A stretch of DNA of 64,000 nucleotides from Pseudomonas rhizoryzae (GCF_005250615.1 NZ_SULM01000002.1:62001-126000), one strand, 5' to 3'; shown: positions 54,355-63,238, counted from the first letter of the stretch. Numbers and translations: made by a program. Notes: a model not told the origin generated them from the sequence alone.

Positions 54355-56039
54355 TGGCCAATCTCACCGAACAAAACCAGTACGAAGACGGGATCTACCA
54401 GATCGAGAAAAGCGACCCGGTGGTCGGCGGTGCGGACGGCATCTCCAACCGCCAGGCCAACCAGTTGGCCAACCGCACCCGCTGGCTCAAGACGCGCCTG
54501 GACGGCCTGCTCGACTCGCCCGTACTGACCGGCAAACCCACCGCCCCTCGCCCGGTGCCGGGCACCACCAGCGACCAAGTACAGACTGCCGCTGGCGTGC
54601 TGGCGCAACTGGCGGCCTTCGGCATCGGGGCACGCAATCTAGCGACCCTCAGCGACCTAGATGATAAGACCCTGGTCCCCGGTCTCTATCTATTTGGCAA
54701 TGGTAGCAAGGGCACTGCACCTGACACCTTCGGCGTGGTCTTGATCGCCAGTCAATCCGCTGGCACATCCAACAGCAACTGGGCCAACCAATTATTCTTC
54801 GGCACTAAAGGCAAGGTCAGCTTCCGTAATAGCGTGAATCTGAGCGACTGGAGTGCCTGGACGACTGTGAGCATGGCGGAGTCCCTGGCCAAGGTCGCCA
54901 TCGGCGGCCGCTTCGCCGATCTACCCAATGAAGTGCAGCATTGGCTCGCCGGAAAATCCGCCGCCAATGGCTGGAAGAGCACCTATCTGCAAAACCTGGA
55001 GCCCACCGGTAACCTTGCCCTGGAGATGGCCAACGCAGGGGGTTGGATCGTCGGCTCTATTCAAGGCGTTCAGGATGGGAACGGCGGCTGGTCGCAACGA
55101 CTTTTCTATACGCCCCCGGGAGATACCGCCAAGGACCGCCGGGTCGAGTGGCTTTCCGTCTACACGGATGGCGTAGTGAAGCTTGGCGGCGCTACCTTGC
55201 CTGCCGGCCGTACCGGCCAGATCCTCACCAGCGAGGGCGAGCAGGCGGTCAACGGTACCAAGCGTTTCAATGGCGAGGTCCAGACGACCAACGCCAACTG
55301 CTGGCGCCACGTGAGCAGCGACTACGGCTCCTTCTGGCGCAACGATGGCACCGCCCTCTACCTACTGCTTACCGCCAAGGGCGATGCCTACGGTACCTGG
55401 AACGACCTGCGGCCCTTTGCCGTGAATCTGGCGACCGGTCGGGTAGCCATGTCCTCCGGCCTGGAGACCTTGACCGTCGCCTACGGCGACCGCAGCAACA
55501 ACGCGGCCTCCACCGCCTATGTGCTTAACGCCATTGGTGATCGTGCCGGCGCCATAGAATATTTCGCCCGCAGCAGCGCCCCGAACGGCTACCTCAAGGC
55601 CAACGGCGCGGCAGTCAGCCGTACCACCTATGCGACGTTGTTCGCCGCCATCGGCACCACCTTCGGGGCCGGCGACGGTTCCACCACCTTCAACCTGCCC
55701 GACCTGCGCGGTGAGTTCATCCGCGGCTGGGATGACACTCGCGGGGTGGATGGCGGAAGAGCCTTCGGTAGTAGCCAAGCAAGTCAGAACCTGGCGCACG
55801 ACCATAGTGCGACTACGGGCTCGGCCGGAGCTCACAGCCACACCATGAGCTGGTTCAATGACGGCGCTCAGCTCGGTACGAACGATAACTCCGTCTTTGG
55901 AGACGAAAACCGCTATGGCGCGGTCACCCTGACGACAAGTACTGCGGGCAACCACACTCACTCCGTCTCGATCTCGAGCTCCGGCGGCAACGAGTCCCGC
56001 CCACGCAACATCGCCCTGCTCGCCTGCATCAAGTACTGA
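54354..56039 (+). CDS. tail fibre F4 (tail-collar and needle C-terminus)
   Basis: 561 aa. N-terminal anchor NQYEDGIYQIEKSDPVVGG unlike F1-F3, a long middle with GLYLFGNGSKGTAP-type repeat, then a tail-collar domain (GAGDGSTTFNLPDLRGEFIRG) and HxH needle motifs (HDH, HSH, HTH), ending NIALLACIKY. The C-terminal ~150 residues are clearly related to F2; the N-terminus is not. No chaperone gene follows. Confidence 0.87.
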   Translation: MANLTEQNQYEDGIYQIEKSDPVVGGADGISNRQANQLANRTRWLKTRLDGLLDSPVLTGKPTAPRPVPGTTSDQVQTAAGVLAQLAAFGIGARNLATLSDLDDKTLVPGLYLFGNGSKGTAPDTFGVVLIASQSAGTSNSNWANQLFFGTKGKVSFRNSVNLSDWSAWTTVSMAESLAKVAIGGRFADLPNEVQHWLAGKSAANGWKSTYLQNLEPTGNLALEMANAGGWIVGSIQGVQDGNGGWSQRLFYTPPGDTAKDRRVEWLSVYTDGVVKLGGATLPAGRTGQILTSEGEQAVNGTKRFNGEVQTTNANCWRHVSSDYGSFWRNDGTALYLLLTAKGDAYGTWNDLRPFAVNLATGRVAMSSGLETLTVAYGDRSNNAASTAYVLNAIGDRAGAIEYFARSSAPNGYLKANGAAVSRTTYATLFAAIGTTFGAGDGSTTFNLPDLRGEFIRGWDDTRGVDGGRAFGSSQASQNLAHDHSATTGSAGAHSHTMSWFNDGAQLGTNDNSVFGDENRYGAVTLTTSTAGNHTHSVSISSSGGNESRPRNIALLACIKY

Positions 56040-56063
56040 TGCCCGGCTAGCTCACCCCGCATC

Positions 56064-56090
56064 GAAAAGCCCCCGCACCGGGGGCTTTTC
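56064..56090 (+). terminator. terminator after F4
   Basis: GAAAAGCCCCCG (56064-56075) pairs with CGGGGGCTTTTC (56079-56090) around CAC. It isolates the J3 operon from FI. Confidence 0.88.
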
Positions 56091-56125
56091 ATTTCCGTCC
56101 CAAACCAGCCTTGCGACCTGGCGCC

Positions 56126-56196
56126 TTGTAGCCCCAACCCCCACAACCCCACCACCACGACAGTCGTAAGCGATTGCGCCAGCCTGTGCAACGTCA
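56126..56196 (+). promoter_or_regulatory. late promoter d: Ogr-type site upstream of the sheath gene
   Basis: TTGT 56126-56129, N13, ACAA 56143-56146; CGCCAGCCTGTGCAACGTCA at 56177-56196. Corresponds to P2 promoter PF. Confidence 0.75.
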
Positions 56197-56223
56197 CCTA
56201 ACCATCTGCGCAGGCAAACCCTC

Positions 56224-57390
56224 ATGGCTGACTATCATCACGGCGTCCGTGTCCTCGAAATCAACGAAGGCACCCGCTCCATCTCCACCGTTTCCACCGC
56301 GGTCATCGGCATGGTCTGCACCGCCAGCGACGCCGACGCCACCGCTTTCCCGCTGGACACTCCCGTCCTGCTCACCAACGTCCAGGCGGCGGTCGCCAAG
56401 GCCGGCACCAAGGGCACCCTGGCGGCTTCGCTGCAGGCGATCGCCGACCAGTCCCAGCCGCTCGTGGTGGTGGTGCGGGTCGCCGACGGCGCCAACGCCG
56501 CCGAATTGACGACCAACATCATCGGCGGTGCGGCCAACGGCAAGTACACTGGCATGAAGGCCCTGCTGGCCGCCAAGGCCCAGCTCGGCGTGACCCCGCG
56601 CATCCTCGGCGTGCCCGGCCTGGACACCCTGGAAGTGACCACCGCCCTGGTGGCCATCGCCAAGCAGCTGCGCGGCTTCGTCTACGCCAGCTGCAACGGC
56701 TGCGCCACCAAGGAAGACGCGGTCACCTACCGCGGCAAGTTCGGTGCCCGCGAGCTGATGCTGCACTGGCCGGACTTCCTGGCCTGGTCCACCACCACCA
56801 ACACCACCGTCACCGCCAACGCCACCGCCCGCGCCCTGGGCCTGCGCGCCCAACTGGACCAGAGCATCGGCTGGCACAAGACCCTGTCCAACGTAGCCGT
56901 CGACGGCGTCACCGGCATAAGCAAGGACGTGTTCTGGGATCTGCAGAACACCGCCACCGACAGCGACTACCTCAACGGCAAGCAGGTCACCACCCTGATC
57001 AACCACGACGGCTACCGCTTCTGGGGCTCGCGCACCACCAGCGCCGATCCGCTGTTCGCCTTCGAGAACTACACCCGCACCGCCCAGGTGCTGGCCGACA
57101 CCATGGCCGAGGCGCATTTCTGGGCCAACGATCGGCCCATGCACCCGAGCCTGGTGCGCGACATCGTCGAAGGCATCAACGCCAAGTTCCGCGAGCTGAC
57201 CCGCCAGGGCTACCTGCTGGGTGGCGAGTGCTGGTACGACGCCGACGGCAACGAGAAGGAGTCGCTCAAGGCCGGCAAGCTGTTCCTCGACTACGACTAC
57301 ACCCCAGTGCCGCCGCTGGAAGACCTCACCCTGCGCCAGCGCATCACCGACCGCTTCCTGGTCGACTTCGCCGCCCGCGTCAACGCCTGA
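56224..57390 (+). CDS. contractile tail sheath protein (P2 FI)
   Basis: 388-aa sheath subunit; VRVLEINEGTRSISTVSTAVIGMV at the start and the C-terminal ITDRFLVDFAARVNA are typical. Contraction drives the tube through the target envelope. Heads the operon FI-FII-E-E'-T-U-D. Confidence 0.95.
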   Translation: MADYHHGVRVLEINEGTRSISTVSTAVIGMVCTASDADATAFPLDTPVLLTNVQAAVAKAGTKGTLAASLQAIADQSQPLVVVVRVADGANAAELTTNIIGGAANGKYTGMKALLAAKAQLGVTPRILGVPGLDTLEVTTALVAIAKQLRGFVYASCNGCATKEDAVTYRGKFGARELMLHWPDFLAWSTTTNTTVTANATARALGLRAQLDQSIGWHKTLSNVAVDGVTGISKDVFWDLQNTATDSDYLNGKQVTTLINHDGYRFWGSRTTSADPLFAFENYTRTAQVLADTMAEAHFWANDRPMHPSLVRDIVEGINAKFRELTRQGYLLGGECWYDADGNEKESLKAGKLFLDYDYTPVPPLEDLTLRQRITDRFLVDFAARVNA

Positions 57391-57434
57391 ACCTGATCCG
57401 GCGCGCCCCCCGGCGCGCCTCTGGAGAGCATCCC

Positions 57435-57950
57435 ATGGCCCTGCCCCGCACCCTCAAGAACCTCAACCTGTTCAACGACGGCAACAGCTACCTGGGCGTT
57501 GCCAAGTCCTGCACCCTGCCCAAGCTGGCGCGCAAGATGGAAGCCTTCCGCGGCGCCGGCATGAGCGGCCCGGTCAAGGCCGACATGGGCCTCAGCGACG
57601 ACGGTATCCAGCTGGACTGGACCCTCGGCGGTCTGGACCTGACGGCGCTCAAGCAATTCGGCGCGGTCGGCGCCGACGCCGTGCCGCTGCGCTTCGCCGG
57701 CGCCTACCAGCAGGACGACAGCGGCGACGTCACCGCCGTGGAGATCGTCGTGCGCGGTCGCCACGAGTCCATCGAGATGGGCGAAGCCAGTGCCGGCGGC
57801 ACCACCGAGCACAAGATCACCACCACCTGCAGCTACTACAAGCTGACCGTGGATGGCGTCACCGTCATCGAAATCGATCTGCTGGCCTTCGTCGAGAAGG
57901 TCGACGGCAAGGATCGTCTGGCCCAGCAACGCGCCGCCCTCGGCATCTGA
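57435..57950 (+). CDS. tail tube protein (P2 FII)
   Basis: 171-aa tube subunit, ALPRTLKNLNLFNDGNSYLGVAKSCTLPKLARKME. GGAGAG before ATG 57435 fixes the start. Confidence 0.95.
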   Translation: MALPRTLKNLNLFNDGNSYLGVAKSCTLPKLARKMEAFRGAGMSGPVKADMGLSDDGIQLDWTLGGLDLTALKQFGAVGADAVPLRFAGAYQQDDSGDVTAVEIVVRGRHESIEMGEASAGGTTEHKITTTCSYYKLTVDGVTVIEIDLLAFVEKVDGKDRLAQQRAALGI

Positions 57951-58003
57951 CCCCGCCCGGGCCCGCTGCGGCGGGTCCGGTCCACCCTTCAAGGAATCTC
58001 CCC

Positions 58004-58309
58004 ATGACCGCTACCACCCAAGACAACCTCGTGGTGCTCGACCAGCCCGTACAGCGCGGCGAGACCCGCATCGAAGAGCTCAGCCTGCGCAAGCCCACTG
58101 CCGGCGAACTGCGCGGCGTATCGCTCTCCGAACTGCTCAACCTCAACGTCGACGCCATCGTCCGCATCGTCCCGCGCATCAGCCAGCCCAGCCTGAGCGA
58201 AGCCGAGGTGCGCGCCCTGGACCCGGCCGATCTGGTCGACCTGGGCGGGAAGATCGTCGGTTTTTTGCTGAAGAAGTCCGACAAGGCGGCGCTCTTCCCC
58301 GCCACGTAG
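58004..58309 (+). CDS. tail assembly chaperone E (P2 gpE)
   Basis: 101 aa, AAGGAA upstream. Coats the tape measure before tube polymerisation. Contains the slippery site for making the E-E' fusion at 58261-58267. Confidence 0.88.
   Translation: MTATTQDNLVVLDQPVQRGETRIEELSLRKPTAGELRGVSLSELLNLNVDAIVRIVPRISQPSLSEAEVRALDPADLVDLGGKIVGFLLKKSDKAALFPAT
58261..58267 (+). other. programmed -1 frameshift site (T TTT TTG)
   Basis: In the gpE frame the bases read GGT TTT TTG. A -1 slip continues from 58267 as GCT GAA GAA ... with no stop into the E' frame ending at 58437, giving a fusion of about 144 aa. P2 uses the same heptamer in E/E'. Confidence 0.82.
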
Positions 58310-58317
58310 AGGATGCC

Positions 58318-58437
58318 ATGGCGGATCTCGCCATCACCTTCCACTGGCCGCTGGACCAGCTCGATGCAATGGGCCTGGCCGAATTGATGGACTGGCGCGA
58401 ACGCGCCCGTATGAGAGCCGCTCCCGATGGCGAATGA
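58318..58437 (+). CDS. tail assembly protein E' (frameshift extension; also an ATG frame)
   Basis: The frame MADLAITFHWPLDQLDAMGL ... DWRERARMR (39 aa from its own ATG) matches the E' part of P2 GpE+E'. Normally made as a -1 frameshift product of gpE. Overlaps the tape measure start by 11 nt. Confidence 0.8.
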   Translation: MADLAITFHWPLDQLDAMGLAELMDWRERARMRAAPDGE

Positions 58438-60700
58438 TCCCCAGACCCGCAGCATGCCAGCCGACTTGAGAGAGATCCTGGCTGCCATCAAGCGCATCGA
58501 CCAGCGCCTGGGAGCTTCCCAGGCGACTACTCAGACAGCCGCTGAGAAACGCCGCGAGGATTTCGACAAACGCGTAGAGCGACTGTCCGCCTTGCGCGAG
58601 ATGGGTTCTGATACCGTCGAGCAGAGCCTCGGCATACTGACGCCCGTTATAGGAGAAGCCAAACGCTTCAACCAGGAAGCCAACCGCATCGCGGTTCTCA
58701 ACCTTGGCGACCAGGTTCCCAACGAGGCCGTCGCGCAAGCCAAGACCATGCAGGTCTATGGCGCCAGTACCACTGATAAACTGCGCGCCATGCGTCAAGC
58801 CCTGGCCGCCCTCGGCGACATCAGCCAGGCCAAGCTGGCCGCGCCCACCCTGGCCAAACTCCAGGTCGCCAACCAGGCTCTTTATGGCAAGGACGACGGG
58901 GCAGCGAAGTCCACTCAATTCACCGCCATGCTGCCGGTCATCGCCGACCGCGGCGGTCTGAAGGACGCGGCCAGCTTCAACGAGCAGGCCGACGCCGTCC
59001 AAAAGACTCTGGCCAATACCCAGGGGCGAGTCGCGCCACCGGAATGGCAAAAGGTGGTGGAAAAAGGCGGGCAAGCCGCACGCGGCTTGAGCGCCGACGC
59101 CTTCTACAACCGTCTCGAGCCGCTGGTACAACAGCTGGGTGGCGAAAAGGTGGGTAATGGCCTATCGGCCAGCTATCGCAATCTTTACCAAGGCACTACC
59201 ACCGCCGCGGCGGCAAGCAAGCTGCAGAGCCTTGGCCTGGTCGATCCGGGGCGGGTCAAGACCAATGGCACCCACGCCAACCTGGACGCCGGCGCGCTCA
59301 AAGGCAGCGAACTGTTCGCCAAGGACCAGGCTGCCTGGCTGCAACAAGTCCTGCTGCCTGCGCTCAAGGCCAAGGGTATCACCGGTGATCGCCAGACCCT
59401 CGCCGCCATCCGCACCATCCTGCCCGATCAGGCCGGTGCCGAACTCTTCACCCAGATCTATCAGCAGCGCGAGCAACTCGACAAAAGCTCCGCCAAGACG
59501 CGGGGAACCGCGGGTATCGATGGCCTATTTACCCAGGCACAGCAATCCCCCGAGGGGGCAGAGCTCAACCTTCAGGCACGCAAGGCCGATCTGTACCGGC
59601 AAATGGGCGATACCATCCTGCCCACCTACGTCAAGGCGCTGGAAATCGTCGCCCAGGTCCTGGAAAAGGTTAACGGGTGGCTACAGGACAACCCCACCGC
59701 AGGCGGCCTCCTGATCACTCTCGCAGCGGGCGCGAGCCTGTTGTCCGCTGCCTTCGGAGCGCTGGCCATGGGCCTGGTCGGGATCATCACGCCCTTCCTG
59801 ATGGTCAGGGGCGTGCTCAGCATGGCCGGCGCGGCCTTTTCCGGGACGTTCGGCGCCTTGAGCAGCCTGGGTAGTGGCGCGCTCAGTGTGGTCGGCACCG
59901 GCTTGCAAGGACTAGCCAATCTGGGCACCCGAGCGCTCCCGCTGCTCACTGGCAGCCTGGAAGCTCTGGGTACCATAGGTAGCGGCGCCCTATCGATTGT
60001 CGCCAATGGGCTACGTTTTCTGATTGCCCTGCCACTCGGTACGGTTTTGGGCTGGGTCGCTGCTCTGGCAGGGGTCGGTGCCGTGATCTATACCAACTGG
60101 GACAAAGTCGTCGGGATGTGGGGCGAACTGAAGAAAGCCGCCTCTAGTGGCTGGGAGAAGCTCAAGAACACCTTGAGCCCGCAAGCGAACACCGCCCCTA
60201 TCAGCCTACTCGCCGATCGGGCCAGTGGCGGTGCTGATAACAGTAGTCTCTTGACAAAGCTCCAGACTGGCAAGGGCTTCACCGCGGCCGTGGCTATGGG
60301 CACGGCGACGGCCTCGTTCCCAGGGATCGCCGCACCGTTGCCCGTCAGCGAGCGACCACCGCTGACTAGCCCCGCTCCGGCGAAACTAGTCAGCGGTGTC
60401 GACACAACGCTACCGCAACTGGCCAGCGCGCAACGCCTCGCCGGCAGCAACGTCTTGCTGACCAGCCCGGCCACCGCCCCGCTACCCGGGATAAGCGCGC
60501 CCCTGACCATCGACAGCCGCCCACCCCTGACCAGCCCTGCTGCCACGCCACCGGCCGGCAACGATCTCTTCAACATCACCATCAACGCCCCGGCCAATGC
60601 GGACGCCCTACAAATCGCCACCTTGGTACGTAGCGAGATCGCCCGCGAGAAAACCGAACAGGCCGCGCGTAACCGCAGCAGCCTCCTAGACTTGAGTTGA
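58427..60700 (+). CDS. tail tape measure protein (P2 gpT)
   Basis: 757 aa; sets tail length. Long helical N-terminal half, hydrophobic Gly/Ala-rich segments at ~425-560 for membrane insertion, Pro/Ala-rich end. About 757 residues predict a tail near P2 length. Confidence 0.9.
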   Translation: MANDPQTRSMPADLREILAAIKRIDQRLGASQATTQTAAEKRREDFDKRVERLSALREMGSDTVEQSLGILTPVIGEAKRFNQEANRIAVLNLGDQVPNEAVAQAKTMQVYGASTTDKLRAMRQALAALGDISQAKLAAPTLAKLQVANQALYGKDDGAAKSTQFTAMLPVIADRGGLKDAASFNEQADAVQKTLANTQGRVAPPEWQKVVEKGGQAARGLSADAFYNRLEPLVQQLGGEKVGNGLSASYRNLYQGTTTAAAASKLQSLGLVDPGRVKTNGTHANLDAGALKGSELFAKDQAAWLQQVLLPALKAKGITGDRQTLAAIRTILPDQAGAELFTQIYQQREQLDKSSAKTRGTAGIDGLFTQAQQSPEGAELNLQARKADLYRQMGDTILPTYVKALEIVAQVLEKVNGWLQDNPTAGGLLITLAAGASLLSAAFGALAMGLVGIITPFLMVRGVLSMAGAAFSGTFGALSSLGSGALSVVGTGLQGLANLGTRALPLLTGSLEALGTIGSGALSIVANGLRFLIALPLGTVLGWVAALAGVGAVIYTNWDKVVGMWGELKKAASSGWEKLKNTLSPQANTAPISLLADRASGGADNSSLLTKLQTGKGFTAAVAMGTATASFPGIAAPLPVSERPPLTSPAPAKLVSGVDTTLPQLASAQRLAGSNVLLTSPATAPLPGISAPLTIDSRPPLTSPAATPPAGNDLFNITINAPANADALQIATLVRSEIAREKTEQAARNRSSLLDLS

Positions 60701-60705
60701 CTACC

Positions 60706-61149
60706 ATGATGATGGCCCTTGGCACCTTCGTCTTCAGCCTTCATACCCTGGCCTACAACGAGCTCAACCGTACTACGGCCTACACCCACGCCGTGACCAA
60801 GCGCGTCGGCGCCCAGCCGGCCCGCCAGTTCGTTGGCAAGGGCGACGACTCCATCACCCTGCCCGGCTGGCTCGCCCCCGAACTGGCCGGCTCGCCCACC
60901 AGCCTCGACTTGCTGCGGCTCATGGCCAGTACCGGCAGCGCCTGGCCATTGATCGAGGGCTCCGGCCGGATCTACGGTCTCTGGGTGATCGAGAGTCTCA
61001 ACGAGACCAAGACGATCTTCTTCTCGGACGGCACACCACGGCGCATTGGCTTCACGCTCACCCTCAAGCGCATCGACGACAACCAGGCCGCCGAATTCCT
61101 CGGGACCGCGCTGGCCGCCACCAATGGCCTGCTGCGGAAGCTCCTATGA
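60706..61149 (+). CDS. tail protein U (P2 gpU)
   Basis: 147 aa; P2 gpU family terminator/baseplate-adaptor: ALGTFVFSLHTLAYNEL and GKGDDSITLPGWLAPELAG are typical. One of three consecutive ATGs; the first is used here. Overlaps D by four bases. Confidence 0.9.
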   Translation: MMMALGTFVFSLHTLAYNELNRTTAYTHAVTKRVGAQPARQFVGKGDDSITLPGWLAPELAGSPTSLDLLRLMASTGSAWPLIEGSGRIYGLWVIESLNETKTIFFSDGTPRRIGFTLTLKRIDDNQAAEFLGTALAATNGLLRKLL

Positions 61150-62429
61150 TCAGCGAAGTCCTGGACCCCACCACCGGCCAACTGCGCCGAACCTCCCTGC
61201 GCGGGCCGAACCACGGCGACTATCCCCAGCCGATCTATCGCCTGCGGCTCGATGGCAAGGACATCAGTGATCGCCTGGCGCCACGCCTGGTCAGCCTGGA
61301 GTTGACCGACAAGCGCGGCCTGGAGGTGGACGAGCTGACCCTGACCCTGTCCGACCACGATGGCCGCCTACCCCTGCCGCCGCTCGGGGGCACCCTCCAG
61401 CTGGAGCTGGGCTGGAGTAATACCGGCCTGGTCGACAAGGGCACCTACCTGATCGCCGAGATCACCCATAACGGCGCGCCGGATCTGCTCAAGCTGCGCG
61501 CCCGCAGCGCCGACCTGAGCAAGAGTTTCAAGACCCAGCGCGACCAGAGCTACAGCAACACCACCCTGGGCGAGGTGCTGCGCATCCTGGCCGCTCGCCA
61601 GGGCCTTACCGCCGCCGTGGATGCCAACCTGGAGGCGAAACCGATTCTCCAGCTGGACCAGGCGCGGGAATCCGACGCCAACCTGCTGACCCGCCTCGGT
61701 GAAGAATACGATGCCGTCGCCACGGTCAAGGCCGGGCGCCTGCTGTTCATGCTCAAGGGCCAGGGCAAGACGGCCAGCGGCAAGGACCTGCCCCACATCA
61801 TCCTCAGCCGCCAGGACGGCGATCAACACCAGTACCTGCTCACCGTCCCCAACGATGGCGTACGCGCCTATTACTACGACGTGGACCAGGGCAAGCGGCT
61901 GGAAGAGGTGGTCGGCGATGGCAAGAACCCGCGCGACCTGCGCCACACCTATGCCAACAAAACCCAGGCGCACCAGGCGGCCGAGACGGAATGGCAGAGC
62001 CTGCAGCGCGGCGCCGCCACCCTCTCCTACCACCTGGCCCTCGGCTGCGCCGATCTCATCCCGGAACTCAGCTATACCCTGACGGGCATCAAGCCGGAGA
62101 TCGATGACATCATCTGGTACGGCGGCGATATCAAGCACACCCTCAACGTGGACGGCGGCTTCGTCACCGAGCTCAGCGGCTTGCAGGCCAGGCAGCCGGA
62201 GGATCTGGTCGCGGATCTGGTCACCGAGGTGCCGCCCAAATACAGCGGTGTGCTGGCCTATTACCGGGACCCGGCGACCGGCAAGCAGGTCAGCCTCACC
62301 CGGGGCGACCAGGGCAATCCCTATCATCTGCGCTTTCTCTATTCCAGCAAGGAAGCGGCGCTCAAGGCCGTGGAGCGCGAAGCCAAGAAGATCGAGGAGC
62401 GCCAGGGGTCGGCCAAGAAGTCGACCTGA
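61146..62429 (+). CDS. late control protein D / baseplate hub (P2 gpD)
   Basis: 427-aa gp27-like hub with YPQPIYRLRLDGKDISDRLAPRLVSLELTDKRG and a LysM-type end. Last gene of the FI operon and last structural gene of the element. Confidence 0.92.
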   Translation: MISEVLDPTTGQLRRTSLRGPNHGDYPQPIYRLRLDGKDISDRLAPRLVSLELTDKRGLEVDELTLTLSDHDGRLPLPPLGGTLQLELGWSNTGLVDKGTYLIAEITHNGAPDLLKLRARSADLSKSFKTQRDQSYSNTTLGEVLRILAARQGLTAAVDANLEAKPILQLDQARESDANLLTRLGEEYDAVATVKAGRLLFMLKGQGKTASGKDLPHIILSRQDGDQHQYLLTVPNDGVRAYYYDVDQGKRLEEVVGDGKNPRDLRHTYANKTQAHQAAETEWQSLQRGAATLSYHLALGCADLIPELSYTLTGIKPEIDDIIWYGGDIKHTLNVDGGFVTELSGLQARQPEDLVADLVTEVPPKYSGVLAYYRDPATGKQVSLTRGDQGNPYHLRFLYSSKEAALKAVEREAKKIEERQGSAKKST

Positions 62430-62520
62430 GGTCAGGCGCGGCAGCAGGACGCGGATCCGTAGAGCCGTTGGCCAGGGGCCGATATCACCCGCAAGGGTGG
62501 CCTGGCGAGTCCGGGAGAAC

Positions 62521-62742
62521 TCAGTGCGGGCGGGGCAGAAAGCGCGGGGCGACGGTCGGCTGGTCGGCCCGGGGTGGCAACGGCCCCTGCACCTGCAGCA
62601 GGCTATTAGCCAGGCGACAGAGGGTCATTTGATCGCTGCAGGACAGCTGACGAAAGGCCTGTACCAGCTCCAACTCGAAACGAGTGGGGAGCAGCACCGG
62701 TTGTCGCTCGTGCCATAGGGGTGTCAAACGCGCCTGATCCAT
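62521..62742 (-). CDS. 73-aa protein under LexA control, candidate SOS inducer
   Basis: 73 aa, no family recognised; helical core FELELVQAFRQLSCSDQMTLCRLANSLLQV and a Pro/Arg-rich tail. GGAGGC precedes ATG 62742, just downstream of a perfect LexA box. It lies beside the repressor, as the LexA-controlled antirepressor tum of phage 186 is linked to its control region. A Tum-like role is inference; no sequence similarity to Tum is claimed. Confidence 0.65.
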   Translation of the reverse strand: MDQARLTPLWHERQPVLLPTRFELELVQAFRQLSCSDQMTLCRLANSLLQVQGPLPPRADQPTVAPRFLPRPH

Positions 62743-62763
62743 CGGTCGCCGCCTCCAAAAATA

Positions 62764-62779
62764 CTGTATGCAGATACAG
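62764..62779 (-). promoter_or_regulatory. LexA (SOS) box over the promoter of the 73-aa gene
   Basis: CTGT-ATGCAGAT-ACAG, a perfect CTGT-N8-ACAG within the palindrome TACTGTATGCAGATACAGTA. On the minus strand it overlaps a -10 like TACTGT, with TTGGCG 18 nt upstream as -35. Confidence 0.88.
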
Positions 62780-62872
62780 TACATTTTTGTGATACGGATC
62801 GCCAAGTGCTTCTCGTCGTAGTTGCGCAAAAGCTTGCCAGGCGTGCGGAAACCCCGAATTAGGCCCTGTAGC

Positions 62873-63217
62873 TCACTGCCCCGCATCCAGGGCGCCGTCG
62901 GCCACGGCCATGGCGAAGGCCATGCGTCGCACCGCGTCCCGGCTGGCGTCCGACATCCCGCGGAAATAGCCGAGCAGCTCCGCCTCCACGGTAGACAGTG
63001 CCGACTCGGTCACCGGCAGTGCCTCGCCGGTCACCACGAAGTGAATGTCCACGCCATGCGGACGCAGCGCCGCCAGGTAGTTGGCATCCGGGCTGCGGTC
63101 GCCCTTCTCGTAATTGAACTGGCTGGTCTTGGTCACTCCCGCCAGGGCCGCGAAATCGGCTTGGTTCATGCCCAGCCGCAAACGCTCCAAACGCAACCGG
63201 TCGCCAATTTTCAACAA
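62873..63217 (-). CDS. XRE-type phage repressor without peptidase domain
   Basis: 114 aa: N-terminal HTH (RLRLGMNQADFAALAGVTKTSQFNYEKGDRSPD) and a helical dimerisation tail. No S24 LexA-like self-cleavage domain, so RecA cannot inactivate it directly. TTG start with GGGAG upstream. The start region itself resembles an operator half-site. Confidence 0.85.
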   Translation of the reverse strand: MLKIGDRLRLERLRLGMNQADFAALAGVTKTSQFNYEKGDRSPDANYLAALRPHGVDIHFVVTGEALPVTESALSTVEAELLGYFRGMSDASRDAVRRMAFAMAVADGALDAGQ

Positions 63218-63238
63218 AAGTCTCCCTCGGCGATTGAC

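Noticed and set aside
60697..60705. TTG start for gpU
   Set aside because: Three ATG codons follow immediately and no ribosome site favours the TTG.
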